21,969 bases of DNA from positions 1-21,969 of the forward strand of contig VBEQ01000026.1 in NCBI GenBank assembly GCA_005881235.1, written 5' to 3'. Below, in pieces: positions 1-8,993 of this stretch (position 1 is its first letter; each line of letters begins with the position of its first letter). Made by a program: the position numbers and the translations under genes. The notes under the pieces were generated by a model, which did not search any database, was not told the DNA's origin, and worked only from the letters and a program-made list of their open reading frames with translations. This DNA is from Chloroflexota bacterium (lineage in GTDB: Bacteria > Chloroflexota > Dormibacteria > CF-121).

Positions 1-207
1 GACTGACTTGTCTGCTAGTTATAACGATACCCGGATTCTCGCAAGACTTTCGCACTCGAACTGCGGGACGGCCCGCCTGCTGAGACGTTAGGGAGTTACC
101 ACTCCGCGGGTATGCCTAAACAATCGTTCTCGGAAGCATAGCGCAAATTCGGCTTGAATACGCGCCAGACTCTAATAATCCCTTAGCGTGGCGACTGCCG
201 ATTGCCG
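1..207. other. Non-coding stretch downstream of rpsA
   Basis: I see no convincing gene here. Two short stem-loops are visible: GCGGG/CCCGC around 63-76 with a 4-nt loop, and GGAGT/ACTCC around 91-104 with a 4-nt loop. On the minus strand they lie beyond the rpsA stop and could help end its transcript, but neither is followed by a T run, so a terminator call is weak. Base composition is less GC-rich than the coding parts. Confidence 0.4.
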
Positions 208-1434
208 CTATTCTTGCGGGGCTGCGCTGACCTCGGCGTAGACGGGCGCGCGCTCACTCTCCGGCACCCGCTCGATCTCGCCCGGATAATCGGACACGTC
301 TCCAGCCTCGGGGCGGCCACCCTCGGCGGGTTCCTCGGCCTGCTTGAGCGAGAGACTGATCCGCCGCCGGCTCCGATCCGCCTGCAACACGCGGACCCGT
401 AGTTTCTGGCCGACCTGGACCACATCTTCGGTGTGTTCGACGTGCTCCCAGGCGAGCTCCGAGATGTGCAACAGACCCTCGATGCCGTCGCCGATCTGGA
501 GAAAGGCCCCGTACTTCTTGATCTTCGTCACCTCGCCTTCCACGATGGCGCCGGGCGGAAACCGCTTCTCGATGTGATCCCAGGGGTCCTGACCGAGCTG
601 CCGCAGGCTGAGGGAAATGCGCGACGTATCCGGATCCAGCTTGATGACCTTGACCCGGATGTCCTGGCCGACCTGGAGGACGTCGGCGACATTCGCCACC
701 CGGTCCCAGGAGAGCTCGGAGATATGGATCAGGCCGTCGGCGGCGCCCAGATTGACGAAGGCGCCGTAAGTGGTCAGGCCCGACACCTTGCCCTCGATCT
801 CGTCGCCGACCTTGAGTTTTTCGAACAGCTCACCACGCTGGCGGGCGCGGTCCTCGTCGAAGGCGGCTTTCTGGCTGACGATCAGCCGGTTGCGCTTGCG
901 GTTGACCTCGAGGATCTTGACGCCGATCCGCTGCCCGACCAGCTCCTGCAGGTTCGCGCTGTAGGTGCGGGAGACCTGAGAGGTGGGCAAGAAGCCGCGC
1001 AGGCCCAGGATGTTCACGATCAGCCCGCCCTTATTCTGCTCGCGCACCTCGGCATCCATCATCTCGCCGGACACCTGCTGCTCCTGCGCCTTGACCCAGA
1101 CCGACTCCGCGCGCGCCCGACGCAACGAGAGGACGACGTTACCGTCCTCATTCTCAGGCTGGAGGACGAAGACCTTGATCCGGTCACCCGAATGAAGGTC
1201 GGGGGTCCCGGCCTCGCGGGTGCCCAGCTCCCGGCTGGAGATTACCCCTTCGGATTTCGAGCCGACATCGACCAGGACCTCATCGGGATCGACCCGGACG
1301 ACGACGCCGTCGATGATGTCGCCGTGGGCTATGCGCTTGCTAGAAGCTTCCTCCTGGTTGAGGAACTCCTCCATCGTCGCTGCGCTTCCGTTCTGCGAGT
1401 CGGACGAGTCCTGAGAAAGCTCGAAATCAGACAA
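208..1434 (-). CDS. rpsA: 30S ribosomal protein S1, four S1 domains
   Basis: RNA-binding ribosomal protein S1, which helps load mRNA on the 30S subunit. The 408-residue product has four S1 (OB-fold) repeats at roughly 38-107, 122-190, 208-276 and 293-362. Repeats 3 and 4 carry the classic core seen as TTYGAFVNLG...GLIHISELSW and KKYGAFLQIG...GLLHISELAW. The acidic tail (about 363-408) is low complexity. Escherichia coli S1 has six repeats; four is usual in Gram-positive and Chloroflexi-type S1. The start given is a TTG with GGTGGTGG about 9 nt upstream; an in-frame ATG at 1374 (beginning MEEFLNQEE) is a good alternative because many homologues start near there. It is transcribed alone, divergently from the patatin gene, behind the extended -10 at 1510-1518. 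Confidence 0.93.
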   Translation of the reverse strand: MSDFELSQDSSDSQNGSAATMEEFLNQEEASSKRIAHGDIIDGVVVRVDPDEVLVDVGSKSEGVISSRELGTREAGTPDLHSGDRIKVFVLQPENEDGNVVLSLRRARAESVWVKAQEQQVSGEMMDAEVREQNKGGLIVNILGLRGFLPTSQVSRTYSANLQELVGQRIGVKILEVNRKRNRLIVSQKAAFDEDRARQRGELFEKLKVGDEIEGKVSGLTTYGAFVNLGAADGLIHISELSWDRVANVADVLQVGQDIRVKVIKLDPDTSRISLSLRQLGQDPWDHIEKRFPPGAIVEGEVTKIKKYGAFLQIGDGIEGLLHISELAWEHVEHTEDVVQVGQKLRVRVLQADRSRRRISLSLKQAEEPAEGGRPEAGDVSDYPGEIERVPESERAPVYAEVSAAPQE

Positions 1435-1509
1435 TCCAGTAGGCCACCACCTTGTGTTATTGGAACTCGTTGGTCGTCAGGTTGTTAGCAGGGGCGCGAG
1501 TCACCGTGA

Positions 1510-1518
1510 AGTATAGCA
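1510..1518 (-). promoter_or_regulatory. Extended -10 promoter for rpsA
   Basis: Read on the minus strand this is TGC-TATACT, an extended -10 (TGn plus a 5/6 match to TATAAT). No good -35 lies 16-18 nt upstream, which extended -10 promoters tolerate. The inferred transcription start near 1503 gives a leader of about 70 nt before the TTG of rpsA. Assignment is from sequence only. Confidence 0.5.
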
Positions 1519-1582
1519 AGCTGCGTTTGTCATCATTCCCGAAAAACGAGTTCCAACGTAGACGACGATGCCGATACTTGCA

Positions 1583-1588
1583 TAAACT
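1583..1588 (+). promoter_or_regulatory. Possible leaderless -10 (TAAACT) for the patatin gene
   Basis: TAAACT ends 9 nt before the ATG at 1598 and no Shine-Dalgarno sequence lies between, which fits a leaderless or near-leaderless transcript. The same hexamer recurs upstream of the tRNA(CAU)/tilS unit. No clear -35 is seen. Confidence 0.3.
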
Positions 1589-1597
1589 AAAACTGTC

Positions 1598-2467
1598 ATG
1601 CTGCACTGGCGGCGCGACCGGACGGCATTCGCGATTTCCGGTGGTGGGGCACGCGGAGCCGCCCAGGTTGGCATGCTGCGGGCCCTCATCGAGCGCGGCA
1701 TCACGCCGGATCTGATCGTTGGCGTCTCGATTGGCGCCTGGAATGGTGCCTGGATCGCCTATCGGCCTCAGCTCGACTGGGTGAGGCAGCTGGAGCAGGT
1801 CTGGCGCCAGGTCAGCCGCCGGACGCTGGACATGGTCTGGTGGCGGGCCGCCCGGAACATGGTGCGCCGCAGGCCCTCCCTTTACGAAGGCGGCGGCCTT
1901 TCCCGATTCGTCGCCCGCCACCTCCAGGTGAACGACTTCGAGGACCTCGCGGTCCCGCTTCACACGGTGGCGATCGACCTGACAATGGGGACTAAGGCTG
2001 TTTTCTCGCACGGCGCGCTCGCGCCCGCCGTGCTGGCCTCCTCCGCCATCCCCGGCGTCTTCCCGCCAGTCGTCATCGATGGGCGGCAGCACGTCGACGG
2101 CGGCCTGGTCGATCCGACCGGGCTGGACACCGCCATCGAATTGGGGGCGCGGCGCGTCTACGTGCTGGACTCGGGCTATGCCGGCCGGCTACCGGCCCCG
2201 CTGGGGTCGATGAACGCGATCGTCGATCACACCTTCCAGATCGCTGCGCAGCACCGCACCCGCTGGACGATCCAGCAGATGGGCCGCTCGGTGGAAATCA
2301 TCCACCTGCGCCCGGATGCCGGATTCCTGCGCCATTCGATGGACTTCCGTGCGACGGACTTCTACCTGAGCGAAGGCTATCGCTTCGCCTGCGAGGTGCT
2401 CGACACGCGACGCAAGCGCCGCCGGGCTCCCGAACTGGCGCCGATCGCAGCGCCTGTCTACCACTAG
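1598..2467 (+). CDS. Patatin-like phospholipase family protein
   Basis: Predicted serine acyl-hydrolase of the patatin/RssA type, 289 residues. The N-terminus has the glycine-rich oxyanion-hole motif GGGARGAAQVG at about 15-25. The nucleophile elbow GVSIG follows near 41-45, and the catalytic dyad partner is in DGGLVDP at about 168-174 (the D-G-G motif). The segment SAIPGVFPPV between them is also typical. There is no signal peptide or membrane segment, so it is probably cytosolic or peripheral. It stands alone between divergent rpsA and the convergent cofactor operon, so context does not reveal a substrate. ATG chosen because the GGGARG motif begins 14 residues in, as in homologues. Confidence 0.88.
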   Translation: MLHWRRDRTAFAISGGGARGAAQVGMLRALIERGITPDLIVGVSIGAWNGAWIAYRPQLDWVRQLEQVWRQVSRRTLDMVWWRAARNMVRRRPSLYEGGGLSRFVARHLQVNDFEDLAVPLHTVAIDLTMGTKAVFSHGALAPAVLASSAIPGVFPPVVIDGRQHVDGGLVDPTGLDTAIELGARRVYVLDSGYAGRLPAPLGSMNAIVDHTFQIAAQHRTRWTIQQMGRSVEIIHLRPDAGFLRHSMDFRATDFYLSEGYRFACEVLDTRRKRRRAPELAPIAAPVYH

Positions 2468-2599
2468 CGCCGTTACGGTCTGATTTCGATCGTTACCGGA
2501 GGGATGTTTCCCGCTGGCGGCAACAGCGATGCGGATGTGGCGGCGCATGTCTCTAAGACGCGGGCCGGCTCGAAAAGTTCGGGAGCTCGTCTCTGACGG

Positions 2600-3649
2600 T
2601 TAGCGCGAGACGCGGAAGCTGAAGTCGAACGCCTTAACCGACTGGGTCAGCTGGCTGACCGAGATGTAGTCGACGCCGGCCAGCGCATAGGCGCGGGCGT
2701 TATCGAGGCCGACCTTGCCGGTGACCTCGACCTTGGCCCGACCCTGCACCAGCGCGATCGCCTGGCGCACCTGTCCGGGCGGGAAATTCTCGAGCAGCAG
2801 CACGTTGACTTTTGCCGTTAGCGCCTGGTCGAGCTCCTGCATGTTCGTGACGGTCAGTTCGATGCGCTTACCCTGGTGAGCTTTGCGCAGCTGGCGGACG
2901 ATGTTCGGCACCCCCTCGCTCAGTGCCAGGTGCGACTCGGTGACGATCAGACGGTCGGCCAACCCCTTCTGCAGGCTGACGCCACCGCCCACCTCGACGG
3001 CGTACTTCTCGAGGAAGCGCAGCCCCGGCGTGGTGCGGCGGGTATCGAGGATGCGGGTCTTGGTGCCCTTCACCGCGTTGGCGAACTTGGCGGTCTGGCT
3101 CGCGATCCCCGACAGGTGCTGCAAGAAGTTCAGGGCGGTCCGTTCCGCCCGCAGGACACTGACCGCCGGGCCGGACACGCGTGCCACGAGCTGGCCGCCG
3201 GCGAGTGCCATCCCATCGGTGGCGCGCGGCTCGAAGCTGATGTTCTTGTCGACCAGCTCGAAGACACGCTTGAAGATCGGCAGCCCGGCGAGCACGCCCT
3301 CCTCGTTGGCGATCAGCTTGCCGCGGGCCTTGACCTTGCCCGGGAAGAGCGACTCGGTGGTGAGGTCGCCGTCACCCACGTCCTCAGCGAGCGCCTCCTT
3401 GATCAACTTGTCCACCGCGCTCATGGGAAAGCGCATGGTGACCACGGGGACGGCGGCCGGGCGCGGCTGGGGTGCCGGCGCCGGGTGTGGGACCGGGGCC
3501 GGGCGAGGCGGCATTCCCGGCGGGCGGCCGGCAGTCCGCCAGGGCGAGCCGAGGCCGAGGATCGTTGGCCGGGGGAAGGGCATGATTGGTACGCCCGGAG
3601 CCAGCGGCGGCTGAGCCGGCACCGGTTGAGCCACCGGCGGACTGCTCAC
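2600..3649 (-). CDS. nadC: NadC-family phosphoribosyltransferase-like protein with degenerate active site and long N-terminal tail
   Basis: The fold family is quinolinate phosphoribosyltransferase (NadC), which makes nicotinate mononucleotide. From about residue 77 the protein follows NadC: LAEDVGDGDLTTE, ERTALNFLQHLSGIAS, ILDTRRTTPGLR, EKYAVEVGGG, GVDYISV. Key positions differ. The usual GGGxNHR is GGGVSLQ, the LIKxNH lysine segment is IVTESH, VEVE is ELTV, LDN is LEN, SGG is TGK, and GALTHS is SQLTQS. So catalysis of the standard reaction is doubtful. Residues 1-71 are Pro/Ala-rich. The GTG at 3649 is the first standard start, but the frame stays open to a CTG at 3853 behind a good Shine-Dalgarno; an ATG at 3436 would give a normal NadC length. 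It is last in the DUF2520-panB-panC operon. No nadA or nadB is nearby. Confidence 0.8.
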   Translation of the reverse strand: MSSPPVAQPVPAQPPLAPGVPIMPFPRPTILGLGSPWRTAGRPPGMPPRPAPVPHPAPAPQPRPAAVPVVTMRFPMSAVDKLIKEALAEDVGDGDLTTESLFPGKVKARGKLIANEEGVLAGLPIFKRVFELVDKNISFEPRATDGMALAGGQLVARVSGPAVSVLRAERTALNFLQHLSGIASQTAKFANAVKGTKTRILDTRRTTPGLRFLEKYAVEVGGGVSLQKGLADRLIVTESHLALSEGVPNIVRQLRKAHQGKRIELTVTNMQELDQALTAKVNVLLLENFPPGQVRQAIALVQGRAKVEVTGKVGLDNARAYALAGVDYISVSQLTQSVKAFDFSFRVSR

Positions 3650-3853
3650 GACCGGAACCTGCGTTGTGGGCTGGCTGCGGGGAACCGCCGCCTTAGGCCG
3701 GGTGGCTGCGGCCGATGCCGTCTTTTTGGCCGCGGACGACCCGTTCTTGGCTAGGGACGCGAGTTTTGGGCGTGCCGGCTTGGCGGTCGGCTTCCCTTTG
3801 GCTTTTGAAGTTGTGACTCGCCCCTTCGCCTTCGAGCGCCGTTCTGAACTCAG
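3650..3853 (-). other. In-frame Lys/Ala/Pro-rich extension of the NadC-like protein, probable CTG start
   Basis: Upstream of the GTG at 3649 the same frame is open for 68 codons to a CTG at 3853-3851, with no ATG, GTG or TTG in between. An in-frame TAA lies a few codons further up. The CTG overlaps the panC stop as CTGA, and GGAG sits 5 nt before it, an ideal translational-coupling layout. The encoded tail begins Met(CTG)-SSERRSKAKGR and is rich in KAK, KPTAK and AAKK segments, like a disordered nucleic-acid-binding or histone-H1-like tail. With it the product would be 417 residues. CTG initiation is inferred, not shown. Confidence 0.55.
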
Positions 3854-4677
3854 AGGCGCTCCGCTCCCAGTACCACGTTATCGATCAATCTGATTGATCC
3901 AAGTTTAACAGCGACCGCCAAAACGTTGCCCGGGATGGCATGCGCCGGACGACTCAGCGTAGTGTCATCGACCACCGCCACGTAGTCGAGAACCAGGCCC
4001 GGCGTGGCCGCCAGGCGTTCACGGGTCAGGGCCTCCAGCCGGACCGGGTCGGTTTCACCGCCGGCGAACCCGTGTGCCGCCTCCGTGATGGCGTGATGGA
4101 CAGCCGGCGCGAGCTGACGTTGACCGGGGTCCAGATAGGCGTTTCGGGAGCTGATCGCCAGGCCATCCGTGTGCCGGACGGTGGGCACGGCGACGATCCG
4201 GACGGGGAGGCCGAAATCGCGGACCAGCTGACGCACCAGGACCACCTGCTGGAAGTCCTTCTGCCCGAAGTAGGCGCGCTTCGGCTGGGTCAGATTGAAG
4301 AGCTTGAGCACCACCGTTAGCACGCCGGCGAAGTGGCCGGGACGGCTCTTGCCTTCGAGGACCTCCGCAAGTGGGCCGGGATCAACGCGGGTCTTGAATG
4401 CCGGCGGATAGATCTGGTCGACCGCCGGGTGGAAGATGGCATCCACGCCAAGCGCCTCGAGCCGGGCGCGGTCCTGGTCGAAGGGTCGCGGGTAGCGCGC
4501 GAAGTCCTCGTTCGGACCGAACTGGGCCGGGTTGACGAACACGGTGACGATCACGCGCTGGTTTTCGCGCCGCGCGCGGGCGACCAGGCTGTCATGGCCG
4601 GCGTGGAGCGCCCCCATAGTGGGGACGACGCCGATCTCGTCGCCGGCGTGGCGCCAGGCGACCGCCTGCTCCTGCAT
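3850..4677 (-). CDS. panC: Pantoate--beta-alanine ligase (pantothenate synthetase)
   Basis: Condenses pantoate and beta-alanine with ATP to make pantothenate in the cytosol. The HxGH nucleotidyl-transfer motif is in PTMGALHAGH (about 19-28). NPAQFGPNEDFARYPR binds pantoate, GKSRPGHFAGV follows, then YFGQKDFQQ and the KMSKS-equivalent ISSRNAYL. All are intact, so it should be active. With the ATG at 4677 VPTMG begins at residue 18, some ten residues earlier than usual. The in-frame codons just upstream encode AAVIESANA, which fits the missing first strand of PanC, so the true start may be a CTG at 4731 overlapping panB. Gap to panB is 28 nt with this start. It is followed directly by the NadC-like gene. 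Confidence 0.93.
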   Translation of the reverse strand: MQEQAVAWRHAGDEIGVVPTMGALHAGHDSLVARARRENQRVIVTVFVNPAQFGPNEDFARYPRPFDQDRARLEALGVDAIFHPAVDQIYPPAFKTRVDPGPLAEVLEGKSRPGHFAGVLTVVLKLFNLTQPKRAYFGQKDFQQVVLVRQLVRDFGLPVRIVAVPTVRHTDGLAISSRNAYLDPGQRQLAPAVHHAITEAAHGFAGGETDPVRLEALTRERLAATPGLVLDYVAVVDDTTLSRPAHAIPGNVLAVAVKLGSIRLIDNVVLGAERL

Positions 4678-4705
4678 GGCGTTCGCCGACTCGATGACGG
4701 CGGCC

Positions 4706-5509
4706 TTAGCGGGCGGAGTACTCGTGCTCAGGGGTGGGGAAGGCGCCGCTACGCACGTCCTGGTCGAACGAGCGCGCGGCGGCTTCGATCGCGTCGCCGA
4801 GTTTGGCGTACTGGCGAACGAACTTGGCGACGTGGTCCGGATTCAAGCCGAGAACGTCCTGAATGACGAGTACCTGGGCATCGCAGTGAGGCCCGGCGCC
4901 AATGCCGATGGTGGGAATCGTCAACGCCTGCGTGACCCGCTGGCCGAGCGCGCTGGGGATTGCCTCCAGAACGACGGCAAAGGCGCCTGCGTCTTCCAAC
5001 GCCCTCGCATCGGCGAGGATCTGCTCCGCGGCCTCATCGCTGCGGCCCTGCACCCGGTAGCCGCCAAACTGGTTGACGAAGGTGGGTGTCAGCCCGAGGT
5101 GTCCCATCACCGGGATGCCCATCGCGGTCAGTTGCTTGGTGTACTCGATCACGCGACCGCCGCCCTCCATCTTCACTGCGGAGACGCGGGCTTCCTGTAG
5201 AAAACGACCGGCGTTTCGGATCGCGTCCTCGGCGGAGGCGTGGTAGGCCATGAACGGCATATCGCCGATGACCAGGGCGCCCGGCGCGCCGCGGGCCACG
5301 GCACCGGAGTGGCGGATCATGTCCTCCATCGTCACGCTGATGGTGTCGGGGTAGCCGAGCATGGTCGTTCCCAGGCTATCGCCCACCAGTAGCACTGGGA
5401 TCCCGGCGCGGTCGAGCCAGCGCGCCGTGCTGTAGTCGTAGCAGGTCAGCATCGTGAATTTGGTGCCTTCGGTCTTCCATTTCCGAAGATCGCGGACGTT
5501 GGTCGTCAT
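4706..5509 (-). CDS. panB: 3-methyl-2-oxobutanoate hydroxymethyltransferase
   Basis: Ketopantoate hydroxymethyltransferase, first committed step of pantothenate synthesis (alpha-ketoisovalerate plus methylene-tetrahydrofolate gives ketopantoate). The 267 residues match the usual length. Metal and substrate motifs are intact: GDSLGTTMLGYPDTISVTM (about 43-61), IGDMPFMAYH (81-90), VKMEGG (112-117), MGHLGLTPTFVNQFGGYRVQGR (135-156) and the catalytic glutamate in VLEAIP (180-185). The frame stays open far upstream, but that part is a shadow of the DUF2520 gene. The ATG at 5509 is fixed by AAGGAGG seven nt upstream and by an ATGA overlap with the previous stop, so the two genes are translationally coupled. 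Confidence 0.96.
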   Translation of the reverse strand: MTTNVRDLRKWKTEGTKFTMLTCYDYSTARWLDRAGIPVLLVGDSLGTTMLGYPDTISVTMEDMIRHSGAVARGAPGALVIGDMPFMAYHASAEDAIRNAGRFLQEARVSAVKMEGGGRVIEYTKQLTAMGIPVMGHLGLTPTFVNQFGGYRVQGRSDEAAEQILADARALEDAGAFAVVLEAIPSALGQRVTQALTIPTIGIGAGPHCDAQVLVIQDVLGLNPDHVAKFVRQYAKLGDAIEAAARSFDQDVRSGAFPTPEHEYSAR

Positions 5510-6339
5510 GCGGCGGCCTCCTTGTTTGCGCTCAGCAGTTTTGTGCGATCGGCGAGGAGCCGGTAGAGGCGCTGGAGTTCGGGATCGCGCTTCAACGCCT
5601 CGAGGTGGCGCTCGATCGTGCCCTGGTCGCCGCGCGAGGCGGGCCCGGTGATGGCGTCGGCAGGCGCGAGGTTGCGAAGGTTGTTGACCGCGCCGGCGAG
5701 CAGCGTCGTCATGCCCTGGCGCGCGGTCTCGGCGGGGAGCCCGGCCTCGACGGCCAGTGTGATCGCTTCCGCCAGCAGCGTCGTGGGGTAATTCGCAGCG
5801 AAGACCGCGGCGGCATGGTAGAGGGCGAGATCGATTCCGCCCAAGTCGAAGGGATGACCATGGAGATCGCGTGCCATCTGCATCAGCTGGTCGCGCAGGG
5901 GCGGGTCGGCATCGATGCCGAAGTAGCTGTCCGCGACATTCTGGGCCGCCTCGGGACCCCGCCGAAAGGTCTGCAGCGGATGGAAAACACCGGTACGGAG
6001 GCTCCCCTGCCGCGCGAGCGGCCGCAAGGCAGCACGATCCTGGGCACCGCTGAGGTGGACAGCAGCCTTGCCCGCCGCCGAGCAGAGGGAGTCGACCATC
6101 TCGGTCGCCAGCGGCAGGATGACGTCGTCGGGAACGGCGAGGATCGTCAGGTCGGCCAGATCGATGGTGGTCGCCGGGGTCTGGCAGGCCTTGGCGCCCA
6201 GTTCCTCCGCAAGGTTGCGGACATTGTCCGGGTTGCGGCCGCCGACCGCGGCGATGGTGTAGCCGGCCTTGCGAAGGGCGCGCCCCAGCGCCGATCCGGC
6301 GCGGCCGGGTCCGATGATGGCGATGGTCGGCTTTTGCAT
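5506..6339 (-). CDS. Rossmann-like / DUF2520 domain oxidoreductase, first gene of the pantothenate operon
   Basis: Predicted NAD(P)-dependent protein of 277 residues. A Rossmann fold opens the protein (IAIIGPGRAGSALG at about 6-19, a GxGxxG motif). HLSGAQD and GVFHPLQTF follow around 90-120, and the C-terminal helical DUF2520 half contains LALYHAAAVFAANY. The family belongs to the 6-phosphogluconate/ketopantoate-reductase-like superfamily. A homologue (Rv3603c) lies beside panC in Mycobacterium tuberculosis, as recalled. Here it precedes panB with an ATGA overlap, so a role in pantothenate synthesis, perhaps ketopantoate reduction, is reasonable but unproven. The start ATG at 6339 is chosen because the Rossmann motif begins at once; the frame continues upstream into the promoter and is not coding there. 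Confidence 0.85.
   Translation of the reverse strand: MQKPTIAIIGPGRAGSALGRALRKAGYTIAAVGGRNPDNVRNLAEELGAKACQTPATTIDLADLTILAVPDDVILPLATEMVDSLCSAAGKAAVHLSGAQDRAALRPLARQGSLRTGVFHPLQTFRRGPEAAQNVADSYFGIDADPPLRDQLMQMARDLHGHPFDLGGIDLALYHAAAVFAANYPTTLLAEAITLAVEAGLPAETARQGMTTLLAGAVNNLRNLAPADAITGPASRGDQGTIERHLEALKRDPELQRLYRLLADRTKLLSANKEAAA
5517..5523 (-). promoter_or_regulatory. Strong ribosome binding site deciding the panB start
   Basis: Minus-strand AAGGAGG, a full Shine-Dalgarno match, 7 nt before the panB ATG at 5509. It lies inside the last codons of the upstream DUF2520 gene. It is the clearest Shine-Dalgarno in the window; most other genes here have weak ones. Confidence 0.8.
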
Positions 6340-6378
6340 GGTTCCGTCTCGGTCCCAGGGATCCAAGCGGTCGCTCCC

Positions 6379-6407
6379 AATATAACGCGCCGAGAGACGG
6401 ATGTCCT
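6379..6407 (-). promoter_or_regulatory. Promoter of the DUF2520-panB-panC-nadC-like operon
   Basis: Minus-strand -35 AGGACA (6407-6402), 17-nt spacer, -10 TATATT (6384-6379, 5/6 match). The start site would be near 6372, leaving a leader of about 33 nt before the ATG at 6339. It lies between the stop of the unknown membrane-anchored gene and the operon, where a promoter is expected. Confidence 0.6.
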
Positions 6408-6442
6408 GCCGCCTCAGTCGCGCTTCTACGGCGCGCAGACAC

Positions 6443-6982
6443 CTAACAGGGAACGTTCGGATGCAAATGGTTGACCGCCCTGCATCCCACGATCCGATAC
6501 GCGGTCGAATACTGCACCCATCCATCCGGAGAGACTTTCGTGTTGAAGTTGACTTCAAAGATCTCGCGCACGCCTCTGGTGAACGTCTGTGAGCCTGGCT
6601 GGCCGACCGCCCGCCAGCCATGCGCCGTCAGGTAGGCGGCGTACCAGTCAAAGATGGCCTGGGGATAGGAGTCAGTGGGAACCGTTCCTGTGGCTTCCAG
6701 CTGCGTCTGTATGCTGGCTTGCGCAGGGCCATCAAAGTCTGATGTGGGCTCGGGATATACCCGAGTCTCTAAGACCTTTGAGCCTGGGTAGTCGAGTGAC
6801 GCCTCGGGATGTGACCTGAGGTTCAGCTCGGTAACGAACCCAGCCGGCAAACCGTGAGCATCACAACGGAGCCCGCAGCGTAGGTAGAAGCTGCCGCCCA
6901 ATAGCATGGTGAATAACAGGACGATCGCGACGACGGCGATGATCACGACCTGTGGCCATGCGAGCCTTCCCAGATAGCTCAC
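6443..6982 (-). CDS. Hypothetical membrane-anchored protein
   Basis: I do not recognise a named family. The 179-residue product starts with one hydrophobic helix (about 9-31, VVIIAVVAIVLLFTMLLGG). Two cysteines follow (LRCGLRC), then a soluble domain likely outside the membrane. The domain contains HPEASLDYPGSKVLETRVYP and later YPQAIFDWYAAYLTAHGWR. The pairing of a 'YPGS' strand with a 'fY...L...GW' helix is a layout I have seen in small secreted proteins of Gram-positive-like and Chloroflexi-type genomes, but that is only an impression. Start is GTG at 6982 with AGGCGG very close upstream. The coding region looks less GC-rich than its neighbours. It sits alone between ftsH and the pantothenate operon. 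Confidence 0.7.
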   Translation of the reverse strand: MSYLGRLAWPQVVIIAVVAIVLLFTMLLGGSFYLRCGLRCDAHGLPAGFVTELNLRSHPEASLDYPGSKVLETRVYPEPTSDFDGPAQASIQTQLEATGTVPTDSYPQAIFDWYAAYLTAHGWRAVGQPGSQTFTRGVREIFEVNFNTKVSPDGWVQYSTAYRIVGCRAVNHLHPNVPC

Positions 6983-7052
6983 ACCGCCTGTGACGATAAG
7001 TACGCCCCGATATTGCTACCTACCCAGGGCGGCGCGAGGACCGTTTTTAACC

Positions 7053-8984
<1,932 letters not shown>

Positions 8985-8987
8985 GCT

Positions 8988-8993
8988 ATCTTA
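8988..8993 (-). promoter_or_regulatory. Possible -10 element before ftsH
   Basis: Minus-strand TAAGAT ends 9 nt before the ATG at 8978. It lies in the most A/T-rich stretch of this region (about 8985-9020), which also holds the inverted repeat TCTTAA/TTAAGA and an AAGAaTCTT near-palindrome. This could be a local promoter or an operator, with ftsH also read through from tilS. Evidence is only the sequence pattern. Confidence 0.3.

Noticed and set aside
433..1488. Long plus-strand open frame of 351 codons
   Set aside because: It is antisense to the four S1 domains of rpsA, and its Asp/Leu/Val-rich product is the usual mirror image of a GC-rich gene.
2876..3754. Plus-strand open frame of 292 codons opposite the NadC-like gene
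   Set aside because: No family motifs; the opposite strand carries clear NadC family segments.
5510..6442. Upstream continuation of the panB frame as a large Arg/Pro-rich protein
   Set aside because: It is a shifted-frame shadow of the DUF2520 gene; the strong Shine-Dalgarno and ATGA overlap fix panB at 5509.
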